64,000 nucleotides of DNA from positions 186,001-250,000 of the forward strand of contig NZ_CP117811.1 in the NCBI RefSeq assembly GCF_028728065.1, given 5' to 3'. How positions within the stretch are numbered: position 1 is the stretch's first letter; each line of letters starts with the position of its first letter. Below are positions 33,504-43,180 of this stretch, piece by piece. This DNA comes from Lentisphaera profundi. Its GTDB lineage: Bacteria > Verrucomicrobiota > Lentisphaeria > Lentisphaerales > Lentisphaeraceae. The position numbers and the translations under genes are program-made. The notes below the pieces were generated by a model, which was not told the origin of the DNA, made no database searches, and worked only from the letters and a program-made list of their open reading frames with translations.

Positions 33504-35237
33504 TTAAAGTTTTTCTACGTAGCAATAATACGCTGACATGAAGCTACCATCTGCCAATTGGAATTCACTGATTAGCTCCGCATCACCAGCCTCGAGTTGC
33601 ACCGTAAATGAAATGGATTTATCTGTTGTATTTACGTCTAGGATACGTGAGTTATTTTGTATTTTTAAGTGAGCTGATTTTGCGGCGATGATTTTTCCTT
33701 TTACGCCACCATCGGAGTTAATTGTTTTATCTGTCTCGGAGGGCCAGCGACTGAAAGTTATTTTGTATTCTCCCGCATCTTTTACGGTGAGCATCCATTT
33801 GCCTCGAGTTTTCATTCCAGCTTCAACTTGGCGATGATTCCAAGGAGTCTTTGAGCTCAGTAAATCGTGACTGGTGAGGATGAGTGGGTTCTCGTGAGAA
33901 GAGCCAATCATGATACGACTATTGAGGTGATGATCTGCGGAAGTACTAGCCCAGAAGTCTTCGTAACTAGCGCGTAAACGAGCGACGATTTCGGGGTGTG
34001 AGGCAGCAATATCTTTTTGCTGTTCGGGATCGGAGGATAGATTATAGAGCTGTTTACCATCAAGCAAGCGCCATGATTGATTCATTACAGAGCAACGACG
34101 CCATTTTTCGGGAGTGACGATGCGTTGATTCTCGACAACTAGGGTACGATCATCAAGTGTATTACTTTGATTATAAATAAGGTTTTTAAGAGAAGAGCCA
34201 TCGAGTTTTGGTGTTTGACTCTTGAGTTCGAGTAAATCTACTAGAGTAGGGAGGATATCGATATGAGCGCTGAGCGTGTTGATATCTCTGCCACCGCCAA
34301 TTTGTCCTGCAGGCCAACGCATAAAGAAGGGGACGCGGTGACCACCTTCATACTGAGAACCCTTTTGACCGCGCATGGAAGCCGTGAAGCCAAGTTTCTT
34401 TTTTGTCTTTTTATTAAAAACGATACCTTTGGCCGAGCCATTATCCGTGGTGAAGATAAGGATGGTGTTTTCGTAGAGCTTATTAGCCTTGAGATACTTT
34501 TCGAGCTTGGCGAAGTTATCATCGATATTTGTCACCATGCCATAGAATGCGGGTTCCGCAATATTGGGATTATTTTCGTAGGGTTTTTGGTACTCATCGG
34601 GGCAATTAAGAGGTGTATGAGGTGCGTTGGGTGATATATAGGCAAAGAAAGGCTGGTGCTTATTTTTGTCGATGAATTCAATGGCTTGATCAAACCAGAC
34701 GTCAGTGCAATAACCTTCGAATTTCTGCCATTTTCCATTCACCATATAAGTATCATCGAAGTAATCGTTGCCAAAGTAATCGGGAGTTTGATGAACGCCA
34801 CCGGCGCCATGCATCACAACTTGATCAAAACCGCGATCTTGGGGGCGGAAGGGGTAGGAATCCCCCAAATGCCATTTGCCAAATAAGCCTGTGGCATAGC
34901 CATTTTCTTTCAAGACAGAAGCCATAGTTTTTTCACGAGTCCTGAGCATATTCCTGCCATTGACTGTATGCCAAACACCATTGCGACCTGAGTAGCGACC
35001 CGTCATAAGGGCTGAGCGCGTGGGTGCACAGGTAGGATCCACATGATAGTTATTAAGACGTAGGCTTTCACTATGGAATTCATCTAGATGGGGAGTTTTT
35101 ATCCAAGGGTTACCATGGCAGGCTAAATCACCGTAGCCTTGATCATCGGTTATAACTATAATAATATTGGGTTTATCTGCGGCGGAAATAAATGAACTGA
35201 AAAGTACTAGGCTCAAAAAGTAGAGTGGTTTAATCAT
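33504..35237 (-). CDS. Secreted sulfatase with C-terminal beta-sandwich domain
   Basis: 577 residues from the ATG at 35237 (signal peptide MIKPLYFLSLVLFSSFISAA); the frame is open further upstream but an ECF-type promoter motif lies in that stretch. NIIIVITDDQGYGDLACHG, CAPTR at Cys70, GKWHLGDSYPF, NAPHTPLN and TTDNGS form the active site. The last 130 residues are a beta-rich domain (MKTRGKWMLTVKDAGEYKITFSR ...), like the sulfatase at 24426. It is first gene of a two-sulfatase operon with 32032-33486. Confidence 0.94.
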   Translation of the reverse strand: MIKPLYFLSLVLFSSFISAADKPNIIIVITDDQGYGDLACHGNPWIKTPHLDEFHSESLRLNNYHVDPTCAPTRSALMTGRYSGRNGVWHTVNGRNMLRTREKTMASVLKENGYATGLFGKWHLGDSYPFRPQDRGFDQVVMHGAGGVHQTPDYFGNDYFDDTYMVNGKWQKFEGYCTDVWFDQAIEFIDKNKHQPFFAYISPNAPHTPLNCPDEYQKPYENNPNIAEPAFYGMVTNIDDNFAKLEKYLKANKLYENTILIFTTDNGSAKGIVFNKKTKKKLGFTASMRGQKGSQYEGGHRVPFFMRWPAGQIGGGRDINTLSAHIDILPTLVDLLELKSQTPKLDGSSLKNLIYNQSNTLDDRTLVVENQRIVTPEKWRRCSVMNQSWRLLDGKQLYNLSSDPEQQKDIAASHPEIVARLRASYEDFWASTSADHHLNSRIMIGSSHENPLILTSHDLLSSKTPWNHRQVEAGMKTRGKWMLTVKDAGEYKITFSRWPSETDKTINSDGGVKGKIIAAKSAHLKIQNNSRILDVNTTDKSISFTVQLEAGDAELISEFQLADGSFMSAYYCYVEKL

Positions 35238-35301
35238 AGAGGTCTCGAAGTTTACGTTTTTGGAAGGCGAGAAGTTTAGCATTCTCATATCATGTCAGTC
35301 A

Positions 35302-35329
35302 AGACGTAGGAAAGCAAGTTGTTTAGACA
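35302..35329 (-). promoter_or_regulatory. ECF-type promoter motif, site 3 (sulfatase operon)
   Basis: On the minus strand TGTCTAA (35329-35323) and CGTCT (35306-35302), spaced 23. It is 65 bases upstream of the ATG at 35237 and divergent from site 4. Confidence 0.75.
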
Positions 35330-35372
35330 GGGCGGGAATATTTTCCTAAAACTCACGTAAGATTCAGGTGAA

Positions 35373-35400
35373 TGTCTAAAAATAAATTAATTCTTCGTCA
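35373..35400 (+). promoter_or_regulatory. ECF-type promoter motif, site 4 (beta-helix lipoprotein)
   Basis: TGTCTAA (35373) and CGTCA (35396), spaced 23. It faces the beta-helix gene at 35522 and lies back to back with site 3. Confidence 0.72.
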
Positions 35401-35521
35401 TTTACTCAGAATAGTATTCATTAGCCTTGTATTAGAGGTATAAACCTGAATCCTTGCGTAATCATGATAAAGCCAGCTCACGGATTCAGGGTGTAAAGTA
35501 ACATTAACCGATGGACTTAGT

Positions 35522-37990
35522 ATGATTTTTAGAAAAACCTTTCTTTCTTTTTTATTGTCAGCAATGATCTTCACTTCTTGTCAACCAGGCACTGTAGATT
35601 CCCAAAATCTTAAGAGGAGTGTTGAGGCAGAAGGCAAAGACTTAGAAAAGAGCTCGCCAGTCAAACTTGCCCCAGCAATAAAAAAGGCTTACGTCTTTCC
35701 CGAAAAAGCGATATTTGTTTCTTTAACAGGAAATGATGAAAATAGCGGAGAGAATGGAGCACCTTTAAAGAACTTGGAAGAAGCACTGAGACGCTGCCAG
35801 GGTGGGGAAACGATTTTTTTACGAGGAGGGAATTACCGTATTAATTTAAAACTAAATCGTTATGGGCGGGATCTTAAGCAAGCCGTAGAGATCCGTAATT
35901 ATCCTAATGAAGAAGTGGTTTTTGATGGCACCGAAAAAATCACTCAAAAATGGAGTTCTTGGAAAAAAGGGATTTATCGTGCCCAGCTAGATCGGGAATG
36001 CTGGCAGCTTTTTAGTGATAATGAATTGGTTTACGTGGCTCGCTGGCCTGATGCCTCTTTTGAGGATGGCAGTATTTGGCGAATGGCGCAGAGTATGAAG
36101 AGTATTGATGGCGGTTTTCGCAAAGGGAAATTCAATGGACGTAGTCGTTTGGGCATGGTTTATGATAAGATGTTTGCCGCTAATACAAACAAAGGATTTC
36201 ACGAAGGAGATAGTCGCTATGAGGAGGGAACTCAGCCAGGATCTCTAGCAGATTCGGGTATGGATATAAGTGGCCAAGTTGCCGTGTTAAATATCGGTCA
36301 TTGGTTAACGTGGACACGCCCAGTACTAAAGCATCAAGCGGGGAGTGATAATTTTCGCTATTCGACTCAGGGCATTCATCAGAATGATCTAAAAGCGTAT
36401 GGGGCCTATTATGTATTGGGTTTAAAGGCACTTGATCGAGCGAATGAGTGGTGGTTTGATAAAGATAAAAAAGTAATTTACTACATGCCACCAGCAGGGA
36501 AAAAGCCTTCGGAAATGAACTTGCGTATACGAACTCAGCATCATGCCTTAGATCTTCAGAAATCGACTAAGTTAAAATTTACGGGGATCAACTTTTTTGC
36601 TACGGGCGTAAATGTCAGTGAATGCAAAGACATGAATTTTGAAGATTGCCGTTTTGATTATCCCTCCACAAATCAGTTTATCTTAGGTAAATACGATTGG
36701 TTCAAACTTAGAAACCAAGGCACGGCGACCCAAGCCTTATCTTTCAATGGTGGAAGTGGCACAAAGCTTATCAATTGTGAGTTTCGCCGTAGTAATGCGC
36801 CGGTGTTTTTGGTGGATGAAAATATGCTAGTCGATAACTGCCTTTTTGAGGATATTGAATGGGATCTTAATTCGAATGGTGGAAGTGGTTCCGTGATTTT
36901 GGGTAAAGATTCCGTGATAACTCGCTGTACGGTGCGACGCGGAGGAAATAGCGAGGGCATTCGTCCAGCTGAGCCGGGTTGCACAATCCAACTCAACGAT
37001 CTAGAAGATATGGGGAATTTACAACATGATGGCGCAGCTATTAATATAGGCACAAGCAAACAGAAGGGCGTGCTAGTGGAGAAAAATTGGGTTCATGATA
37101 GTAATCGCCAAGGAGTGCGTTTCGATTATCATGGAACGCGAGTACTTCAAAAAGATGGCAGTGTTTATGGCGATGGTATTTATCGAAATAATGTAACGTG
37201 GAATACGCAGGCGAACCAGGCAAAAGGTGATCGTCATTTAATTCTAAATAACACGGTGGTGAATATTAACCGCTACAAAAACCCTGAAGAAGAAGAGTTT
37301 AATATGTCGATTCAGGGTTTCAGAGCCATGCACGAAATAGAAGGCAATGGGAATAGCGTCATCCGGAATAATATAGCGAATATTACACACCGCAGTTGGC
37401 AGTTGAATATAGGGAAGAAAAAATTCACTATTCGCCCGGATGGTTACAAGGCTCCTCATGCCTACGTGATACCTGGTGTGGAAGATCACAATATGAAAGA
37501 GCGAGGAGCGGCCTACAAGTATTTGCGCGATCCGCAGAATAGAGATTTTCGACCCAAAGAAAATTCTCCATTAGTGGATGGCGGAGCCTTAGTTAAGCCA
37601 GCTGAAATCAAAAGTAAATTCATCAATTACCATGCTCAAACTTATCTAGGAGACGCACCTGATATAGGGGCCTATGAATTTGGGGATAAAGAATATTGGA
37701 TACCGGGTAGAAAAGGCGAACAAAGCTCGATGCCTGTGCCTGTAAACAAAGCAGTTGCAGTGCCACTTGATGCCGAGCTAATGTTTCTTGGTGCCTACAA
37801 AGCAGAGAAGCATTATATCTACTTTGGTGAGAGTGCAGATAGCTTGGCTTTGAGTGCCGAAATTGTCAGTGGAAATATTTTTCAACCGGGGAAACTCGAA
37901 GCTGGAAAACAGTATTTTTGGCGTGTCGATGGCTATAGAGATGGTCAGTTTAGCACGGGTGAAATTTGGTCTTTTACAACAAAAAAATAA
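35522..37990 (+). CDS. Right-handed beta-helix lipoprotein
   Basis: 822 residues with a lipoprotein signal (lipobox FTSC, Cys20), so it is probably attached to a membrane on the outer side. IFVSLTGNDENSGENGAPLKNLEEAL is the typical entry to the parallel beta-helix of secreted polysaccharide lyases and glycosidases (DUF1565/pectate-lyase-like). Repeated helix turns (INCEFRRS, VDNCLFEDI, ITRCTVRRGG) run to about residue 620. A C-terminal Fn3-like domain (AEKHYIYFGESADSL, YFWRVDGYRDG) follows. It is a likely carbohydrate-active enzyme for the same glycan as the neighbouring sulfatases; the reaction is not known. Confidence 0.88.
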   Translation: MIFRKTFLSFLLSAMIFTSCQPGTVDSQNLKRSVEAEGKDLEKSSPVKLAPAIKKAYVFPEKAIFVSLTGNDENSGENGAPLKNLEEALRRCQGGETIFLRGGNYRINLKLNRYGRDLKQAVEIRNYPNEEVVFDGTEKITQKWSSWKKGIYRAQLDRECWQLFSDNELVYVARWPDASFEDGSIWRMAQSMKSIDGGFRKGKFNGRSRLGMVYDKMFAANTNKGFHEGDSRYEEGTQPGSLADSGMDISGQVAVLNIGHWLTWTRPVLKHQAGSDNFRYSTQGIHQNDLKAYGAYYVLGLKALDRANEWWFDKDKKVIYYMPPAGKKPSEMNLRIRTQHHALDLQKSTKLKFTGINFFATGVNVSECKDMNFEDCRFDYPSTNQFILGKYDWFKLRNQGTATQALSFNGGSGTKLINCEFRRSNAPVFLVDENMLVDNCLFEDIEWDLNSNGGSGSVILGKDSVITRCTVRRGGNSEGIRPAEPGCTIQLNDLEDMGNLQHDGAAINIGTSKQKGVLVEKNWVHDSNRQGVRFDYHGTRVLQKDGSVYGDGIYRNNVTWNTQANQAKGDRHLILNNTVVNINRYKNPEEEEFNMSIQGFRAMHEIEGNGNSVIRNNIANITHRSWQLNIGKKKFTIRPDGYKAPHAYVIPGVEDHNMKERGAAYKYLRDPQNRDFRPKENSPLVDGGALVKPAEIKSKFINYHAQTYLGDAPDIGAYEFGDKEYWIPGRKGEQSSMPVPVNKAVAVPLDAELMFLGAYKAEKHYIYFGESADSLALSAEIVSGNIFQPGKLEAGKQYFWRVDGYRDGQFSTGEIWSFTTKK

Positions 37991-38011
37991 ATGTCTAAAT
38001 AATCGCGAAAG

Positions 38012-38039
38012 TGTCTAAGCAAGATGATGCGCTGGGTCA
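38012..38039 (+). promoter_or_regulatory. ECF-type promoter motif, site 5 (sulfatase)
   Basis: TGTCTAA (38012) and GGTCA (38035), spaced 23. The first base of the -10 element deviates. It is 39 bases upstream of the ATG at 38074. Confidence 0.6.
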
Positions 38040-38073
38040 TGTGATTAAGTGAATCATAAATAAGGAAAATTTA

Positions 38074-39561
38074 ATGAGATTTCTAAGTCTACTTTTGTTA
38101 TTTAGCCTCTGTGTTACGGCAAGTGAAAAACCCAATATAGTCATCATTTTAGCCGATGATGTGGGCTTTGAAGAATACGGTATTTATGGCGTGCAAAAGG
38201 GAGCCAGTAATACGCCGAATATTGATCGCCTAGGTCTTGAAGGCGTGACCTTTCAAACCTGTTGGGCACAGTCAATCTGTGGGGCTTCAAGAGCATTGTT
38301 GTACAGTGGTAATTACGCGATCCATAATGGTCGCTATGATAATAAGCTCAATTATATTCCGGGTGACGATCTCAAAGAAAATAACTTACCTCAGTTTACC
38401 AAAATCCTTCATGATGGCGGATATAGCGTGGGCTTCGCAGGCAAGTGGCACAATACCTTGGCGGGGAAAATGGGTTTGGAAAACGATAAGCTAGGCATTG
38501 ATGAATATATTCATTGGGGCAAAGCTGAGACCCTTGAAGAAATCAGTGGCGCGACACTCACTCCAGATGAGAACTGGGAGATTGCTGCTATTAGTAAAGA
38601 CCAAATCACCTCTCGTTTTTGGAAGCCCCACTTAGTGGAAAACGGGAAATTGCTCAATACGACTATGAATGACTATGGGCCTGATATGTTTACAGATTTC
38701 ATCTGTGATTTCATGGAAGATAAAGTAAAAAAAGAGCAGACTTTCCTTGCGATTTACGCAATGGTCTTGGCTCACTCTTCACATACGGTGACTCCTTATG
38801 AAGTAGCCGGAGGTGCAAAACCCTCGAACTTTCATTATCGCAAAGGCACTGAACAAGGGACGAAAATGTTTAAGAGTCAGGTGCGCTATATGGATAAGCT
38901 CACCGGAAAAATTCTCAAGAAGATCAAAGATCTGGGCATAGACGATAATACTATCATTATTTGTGGTTCTGATAACGGGACCACTTCTTCATCAAAAAGT
39001 CGTGGTGTTGAGTATGGGGTTCACGTACCTTTCATTGTCGCCGGCGCGGGGATCGAAAAACGCGGCATGGTTTCGCAATTAACTGATTTTAGTGATCTCC
39101 TTCCGACAATTGTAGATTTTGCGGGACTCGCAATCCCAGAGGATAAAAGTGTTGATGGCATCAGTATTAAAGCTTTTCTTACGGGAGCATCCGAAAAAAC
39201 TAAGCCGGTAATTTATGCCTTTCCTGGAGTCGCGACTTTAGTGAGGACAGAAGAATTTATGCTGGAAGCCGTTTCACCACTTTATGATCATCCATTAGGA
39301 CGTTTTTATAAAACCCATGGCTCGTTTGATGGGCGTGCTTATGAAAATATTACTCATAATCCAGAATGTTTAGTCCAGCGCAAAGAATTTGAAGGCTTGC
39401 TCACCGCTTTCCCAAATCCTATGCCCAAAAGTTTTGATGACCCCCAATGGAAATCGTACAAAGGTTTGGATAAGGCTTACAAACATTTCAATAGCAAGGG
39501 TCAGAGAAAGAATCATTTAGCCTTGCCTCAGGCGTACAAATTTTATGATCCATCCTTTTAA
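38074..39561 (+). CDS. Secreted sulfatase, tandem copy 1
   Basis: 495 residues. The signal peptide (MRFLSLLLLFSLCVTAS) is followed by NIVIILADDVGFEEYGIYG and the formylglycine motif CGASR (Cys69). GKWHNT, CGSDNGTTSSSKSRG and YGVHVPFIVAGAG mark the active site. It is a close paralog of the gene at 40850-42337; upstream promoter, leader and downstream prepilin gene are duplicated with it. The copies differ at the maturation motif (CGASR here, CGPSR there). It is likely exported and removes sulfate from a polysaccharide. Confidence 0.95.
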   Translation: MRFLSLLLLFSLCVTASEKPNIVIILADDVGFEEYGIYGVQKGASNTPNIDRLGLEGVTFQTCWAQSICGASRALLYSGNYAIHNGRYDNKLNYIPGDDLKENNLPQFTKILHDGGYSVGFAGKWHNTLAGKMGLENDKLGIDEYIHWGKAETLEEISGATLTPDENWEIAAISKDQITSRFWKPHLVENGKLLNTTMNDYGPDMFTDFICDFMEDKVKKEQTFLAIYAMVLAHSSHTVTPYEVAGGAKPSNFHYRKGTEQGTKMFKSQVRYMDKLTGKILKKIKDLGIDDNTIIICGSDNGTTSSSKSRGVEYGVHVPFIVAGAGIEKRGMVSQLTDFSDLLPTIVDFAGLAIPEDKSVDGISIKAFLTGASEKTKPVIYAFPGVATLVRTEEFMLEAVSPLYDHPLGRFYKTHGSFDGRAYENITHNPECLVQRKEFEGLLTAFPNPMPKSFDDPQWKSYKGLDKAYKHFNSKGQRKNHLALPQAYKFYDPSF

Positions 39562-40013
39562 TAATTCTCCTCGATTACCGAGTTGATGCGACCCATGTAA
39601 ATGGGGAGTATCTAGTAATCCGGCACTAAAATAGAGATAAAAAATCTTAATCGAAAATGCTGTAAGCATGACTCAATTAAGCCCAATGGCGTAAGCCTTG
39701 GGAAGTATTATAGAATAGTGTTATGAATGCTGTAAGCATGGATTAGAGCTTTAATACGTTCCTACAGAACTCACTAATTCTTCATGTACTCATTTTCCCT
39801 AGCTCTGACGAACTAGGCTAAGTTAATACGTGCTTTCAGCACTAAAAAATAAATCTAATTCCTTGCCTGATTAATAGTACCAATACTTCCTTTTATGATC
39901 CACAGATTCATCGCTTGCTCATGGATGAGTTGTGATTTTTTTATACTTTATCTGTCTAAAGTTGTTTTTTTTGGACGTCTCCAAATATAGATTAAACTAA
40001 TTTGAGAGATAAG
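39562..40013. other. Intergenic region with small palindromes and a promoter
   Basis: No gene. ATGCTGTAAGCAT occurs twice (about 39657 and 39728) and TGCTTTCAGCA once (about 39830), all short hairpins. The ECF-type promoter for the prepilin gene is near the right end. Confidence 0.5.
39953..39980 (+). promoter_or_regulatory. ECF-type promoter motif, site 6 (prepilin-type gene)
   Basis: TGTCTAA (39953) and CGTCT (39976), spaced 23, 38 bases before the ATG at 40014. Confidence 0.75.
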
Positions 40014-40649
40014 ATGAAAAAGTTTACACTTATAGAATTATTAGTCGTGGTAGCCATTATAGGTATTTTGGCATCAATGCTTTTACCTGCCTTAGGAAAA
40101 GCGAGAGAGCAATCAAAAAGCACTGTTTGCCTCAATAAACTTAAACAGATATCAATAGCAGCTTTTATGTATGCGGAGGGCGAGGATAATTACGCTCCCA
40201 TAAATGAGGAGAGTCATCCATGGAGCAAAAAGCTTTCAGAGAATGATTTTCTTCCCGAATTAAACACGAGTGATAACAATGGTATTTATAGTTGCCCCAA
40301 TGGTGCTGAAATAACGAATTACTGGGCTATTAATTATGCCATGAACTGGCGTTTAGGTTGGGATAATGGTAGCGATACTCAAGAGGGGTATCATGCCAAT
40401 TTAAGTTTGGATTCTACTCATGCTTCATCAATAATATTTTTTCTAGATGCTTATAATAATAATGCAATTCTGTGGAAGAATAGCCTCTCAGAGAATGGGA
40501 TTTTTAATATAGACAAAACTTTACGTGTGGCCCGTCATCAGAATAAAGGCAATGTCATTTTTGTCGATGGACATGCAGAGAATACCTCTGGTCAACAACT
40601 CTTGTATATGGGCTCGGTTCCCTATGAAGAAGATCTTTGGACGCCATAA
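40014..40649 (+). CDS. Prepilin-type protein, tandem copy 1
   Basis: 211 residues from the ATG at 40014; TTG at 40002 is an alternative. The leader is very short (MKK) and the class III motif is [20 protein letters not shown]. The soluble domain has [24 protein letters not shown] and [17 protein letters not shown] and ends in LWTP. It differs from the MWD-ending type at 5105. It carries its own ECF-type promoter, so it is probably produced together with the sulfatases. The function of these pseudopilin-like proteins is not established; they may present or assemble extracellular enzymes, or belong to a type II secretion system. Confidence 0.92.
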   Translation: MKKFTLIELLVVVAIIGILASMLLPALGKAREQSKSTVCLNKLKQISIAAFMYAEGEDNYAPINEESHPWSKKLSENDFLPELNTSDNNGIYSCPNGAEITNYWAINYAMNWRLGWDNGSDTQEGYHANLSLDSTHASSIIFFLDAYNNNAILWKNSLSENGIFNIDKTLRVARHQNKGNVIFVDGHAENTSGQQLLYMGSVPYEEDLWTP

Positions 40650-40718
40650 TTTTAATAACAATTAAAATAAACCTGAGCAAGCCCTAAGAATCTGGATGGC
40701 GAAGCCGTAGTAAATCTA

Positions 40719-40774
40719 CATAGATGGTCAGTTTAGCACTGGAAAGAGCTGGTATTTCACAATGTTTTTTTGTC
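40719..40774 (+). pseudogene. Remnant of the beta-helix gene 3' end
   Basis: ATAGATGGTCAGTTTAGCAC and the bases after it match the last codons of the beta-helix lipoprotein (37937-37985), with changes and no open frame. It marks the left edge of the second copy of the duplicated sulfatase/prepilin unit. Confidence 0.75.
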
Positions 40775-40788
40775 AAAAAACGAAAAAA

Positions 40789-40816
40789 TGTCTAAGTGTG
40801 CTAATTCTCCACGTCA
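40789..40816 (+). promoter_or_regulatory. ECF-type promoter motif, site 7 (sulfatase)
   Basis: TGTCTAA (40789) and CGTCA (40812), spaced 23, 38 bases before the ATG at 40850. It is the duplicate of site 5. Confidence 0.72.
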
Positions 40817-40849
40817 TGTGATTAAATTAATCATAAATAAGGAAATTCC

Positions 40850-42337
40850 ATGAGATTTCTAAGTCTACTTTTATTATTTAGCCTCTGTACTACGGCAAGT
40901 GATAAGCCCAATATAATTGTCATCTTGAGCGACGATGTAGGTTTTGAAGAATTTGGTGTTTATGGTGTTCGTAAGGAAGCCTCAAAGACACCGAATATTG
41001 ATCGCTTAGCGGAGCGCGGTGTAGCCTTTCAAACTTGCTGGGGGCAGGCGATTTGCGGTCCCTCACGAGCGGTGTTCTTTAGCGGTAATTATGCGCTTCA
41101 TACTGGACGTTACGATAATAAGCTCAATTTCATTCCTAATGGTGATGTAAGAAAAAATAAGCTCCCTCAATTCACCAAGATTCTCCATGATGGTGGCTAC
41201 CGAGTTGGCTTCGCAGGGAAATGGCATAATGATCTCGGGGGTAAGTTAGGCTTGGAAAACGATAAGTTGGGAATAGATGAATACGTTTATTACGCAAGTG
41301 CCAATACCTTAGAGAAAATTACTGGAGAAACGTTGGTGCCAGATGAGAACTGGGAAGTAGGTGCGCTTTCTAAAGAAGTGATAACTTCGCGATACTGGAA
41401 GCCCCACCTCGCTAAAAATGGCAAGCTTATGAAAACGACGATGAATGATTATGGTCCCGATATCTATACAGATTTTATCTGCGATTTCATAAAACGCAAT
41501 GCGCAAGCCAAGCAGCCTTTTTTAGCTGTTTATCCGATGGCCTTGGCACATACGGCTCATACAGTCACTCCCATAGAAGTCGCCGCGGGTGCCAAACCCT
41601 CCAATAAGCATTACCGCAAGGGCAGTCCCGAGGGCCGCAAGTGCTTCGAAAATCAAATTCGCTATATGGATAAGCTCGTTGGGAAGATCGTGGAGCAAGT
41701 GGAAAAATCTGGAGTCGCAGAGAATACGATTATTATTTATAGCTCGGATAATGGTACGACATCTTCATCCAAGGGCAGAGGAGTCGAGTATGGTATACAC
41801 GTACCCATGATCGTCGCTGGCGCGGGTATTAAGCAGCGTGGCATGGTCAGTCAGCTAACTGATTTTACTGATGTCTTGCCCACGCTTGTTGATTTTGCAG
41901 GCTTGAGTCTTCCTAAAGACAAAAATGTTGATGGTAACAGTCTCAAATTATTTCTCACGGGTAACAGTGAAAAAACCAAGCCAGTTATTTATGCCTTCCC
42001 AGGAATATCTCGTTTAGTGCGCACTGAAGATTTCATGCTCGAGGCCGTCGCACCACTCTACGATAAGCCAAGAGGACGTTTTTATAAAACTCATGGCTCT
42101 TTTGATGGTCGCGGCTATGAAAATGTGACTCATAATGCCGAGTATGCAATTAAGCGCAAAGAGTTTGATCAACTGATGAATGATTATCCAAGTACTTTGC
42201 CCACAGATTTTAAAGATCCTTTATGGAAAAGTTATAAGGGAATGGATAAAGGACTTAAACATTTTCAAAGCAAAGGGCAAATAAAAAATCACTTGAGTCA
42301 TCCTGAAGAATATAAATTTTATGACTCGTCATTTTAA
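40850..42337 (+). CDS. Secreted sulfatase, tandem copy 2
   Basis: 495 residues, the same length as copy 1. Signal peptide MRFLSLLLLFSLCTTAS, NIIVILSDDVGFEEFGVYG, formylglycine motif CGPSR (Cys69), GKWHND and SSDNGTTSSSKGRG. It is alignable with 38074-39561 from the promoter to the stop without gaps. Differences cluster in the middle and C-terminal third, so the copies may have begun to diverge in specificity. It is followed by its own prepilin-type gene, as copy 1 is. Confidence 0.95.
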   Translation: MRFLSLLLLFSLCTTASDKPNIIVILSDDVGFEEFGVYGVRKEASKTPNIDRLAERGVAFQTCWGQAICGPSRAVFFSGNYALHTGRYDNKLNFIPNGDVRKNKLPQFTKILHDGGYRVGFAGKWHNDLGGKLGLENDKLGIDEYVYYASANTLEKITGETLVPDENWEVGALSKEVITSRYWKPHLAKNGKLMKTTMNDYGPDIYTDFICDFIKRNAQAKQPFLAVYPMALAHTAHTVTPIEVAAGAKPSNKHYRKGSPEGRKCFENQIRYMDKLVGKIVEQVEKSGVAENTIIIYSSDNGTTSSSKGRGVEYGIHVPMIVAGAGIKQRGMVSQLTDFTDVLPTLVDFAGLSLPKDKNVDGNSLKLFLTGNSEKTKPVIYAFPGISRLVRTEDFMLEAVAPLYDKPRGRFYKTHGSFDGRGYENVTHNAEYAIKRKEFDQLMNDYPSTLPTDFKDPLWKSYKGMDKGLKHFQSKGQIKNHLSHPEEYKFYDSSF

Positions 42338-42450
42338 TTATATTAAGCTTAGATCTTACGATGCCTGGGAGCGCTGAGCACCTACTCAGCACTAATAACG
42401 AGTCGACTAAGTAATTAAAACCGTTCTTTCTATATAAAATGTGAGAGTCT

Positions 42451-42478
42451 TGTCTAAAAGAATTTTTTGAGTTCGTCT
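42451..42478 (+). promoter_or_regulatory. ECF-type promoter motif, site 8 (prepilin-type gene)
   Basis: TGTCTAA (42451) and CGTCT (42474), spaced 23, 40 bases before the ATG at 42514. The spacer sequence has largely changed relative to the duplicate at 39953 while both boxes are kept. Confidence 0.76.
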
Positions 42479-42513
42479 AATTTTTTATATATTAAGATAA
42501 ATTGAGATGCATA

Positions 42514-43152
42514 ATGAAAAAATTCACTTTGATTGAATTACTCGTGGTAATCGCCATAATCGGGATTTTGGCTTCTTTGTTACTGCCTGTTTTAGGGAAG
42601 GCGCGTAAAAAAGCTCAGGCCAGTGTTTGTAAGAACAAACTCAAACAAATCTCAATGGCAGCATTTATGTATTCAGAAGATTTTGATGACTATGGCCCAT
42701 TGACCGAGAACTTTGATCCTTGGGCAAAAAAACTTTCTACACAGGCTTACTTGCCTGAGTTAAATACAAGTAATAAAAATGGTATATATCGTTGTCCTAA
42801 TGGCGCCGACATGACTAATTACTCAACGAATAATTATTCCATGAATTGGCGTCTCGGTCACGATAATGGTTCTAGTGTTCAAGAGGGCTATCACGCCAAT
42901 TTAAAATTAAGTTCTAACCATGCGGCAGATACGATTTTTTTTATCGATTCCTATAATAACTCTAGCACTATCTGGTACGCAAACTTGGCTGATGAAAGCA
43001 AAGTTTACTACTCAGACGAGAGTCTGCGTATTGCACGCCACCAAGGAAAAGCTAACTTAGTTTTTATCGATGGTCATGTGGAAAGTAAATCAGGTGCTCA
43101 GCTACTTAATATGGGAGCTGAACCCTGGGCCAGTGATCTGTGGACACCCTAG
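42514..43152 (+). CDS. Prepilin-type protein, tandem copy 2
   Basis: 212 residues from the ATG at 42514; TTG at 42502 is an alternative. Leader MKK, class III motif [20 protein letters not shown], then [40 protein letters not shown] and the LWTP end. It is a clear duplicate of the gene at 40014-40649. It should be processed by prepilin peptidase and anchored in the inner membrane or assembled into a pseudopilus. Retention of the two promoter boxes in both copies suggests both are expressed. Confidence 0.92.
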   Translation: MKKFTLIELLVVIAIIGILASLLLPVLGKARKKAQASVCKNKLKQISMAAFMYSEDFDDYGPLTENFDPWAKKLSTQAYLPELNTSNKNGIYRCPNGADMTNYSTNNYSMNWRLGHDNGSSVQEGYHANLKLSSNHAADTIFFIDSYNNSSTIWYANLADESKVYYSDESLRIARHQGKANLVFIDGHVESKSGAQLLNMGAEPWASDLWTP

Positions 43153-43180
43153 ACCTTAACTATGCAGTACGCACTTTTTT

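Noticed and set aside
37992-38018. An additional TGTCTAA at 37992 as a further ECF-type site
   Set aside because: No CGTC-like box occurs 23 bases downstream; the proper site starts at 38012.
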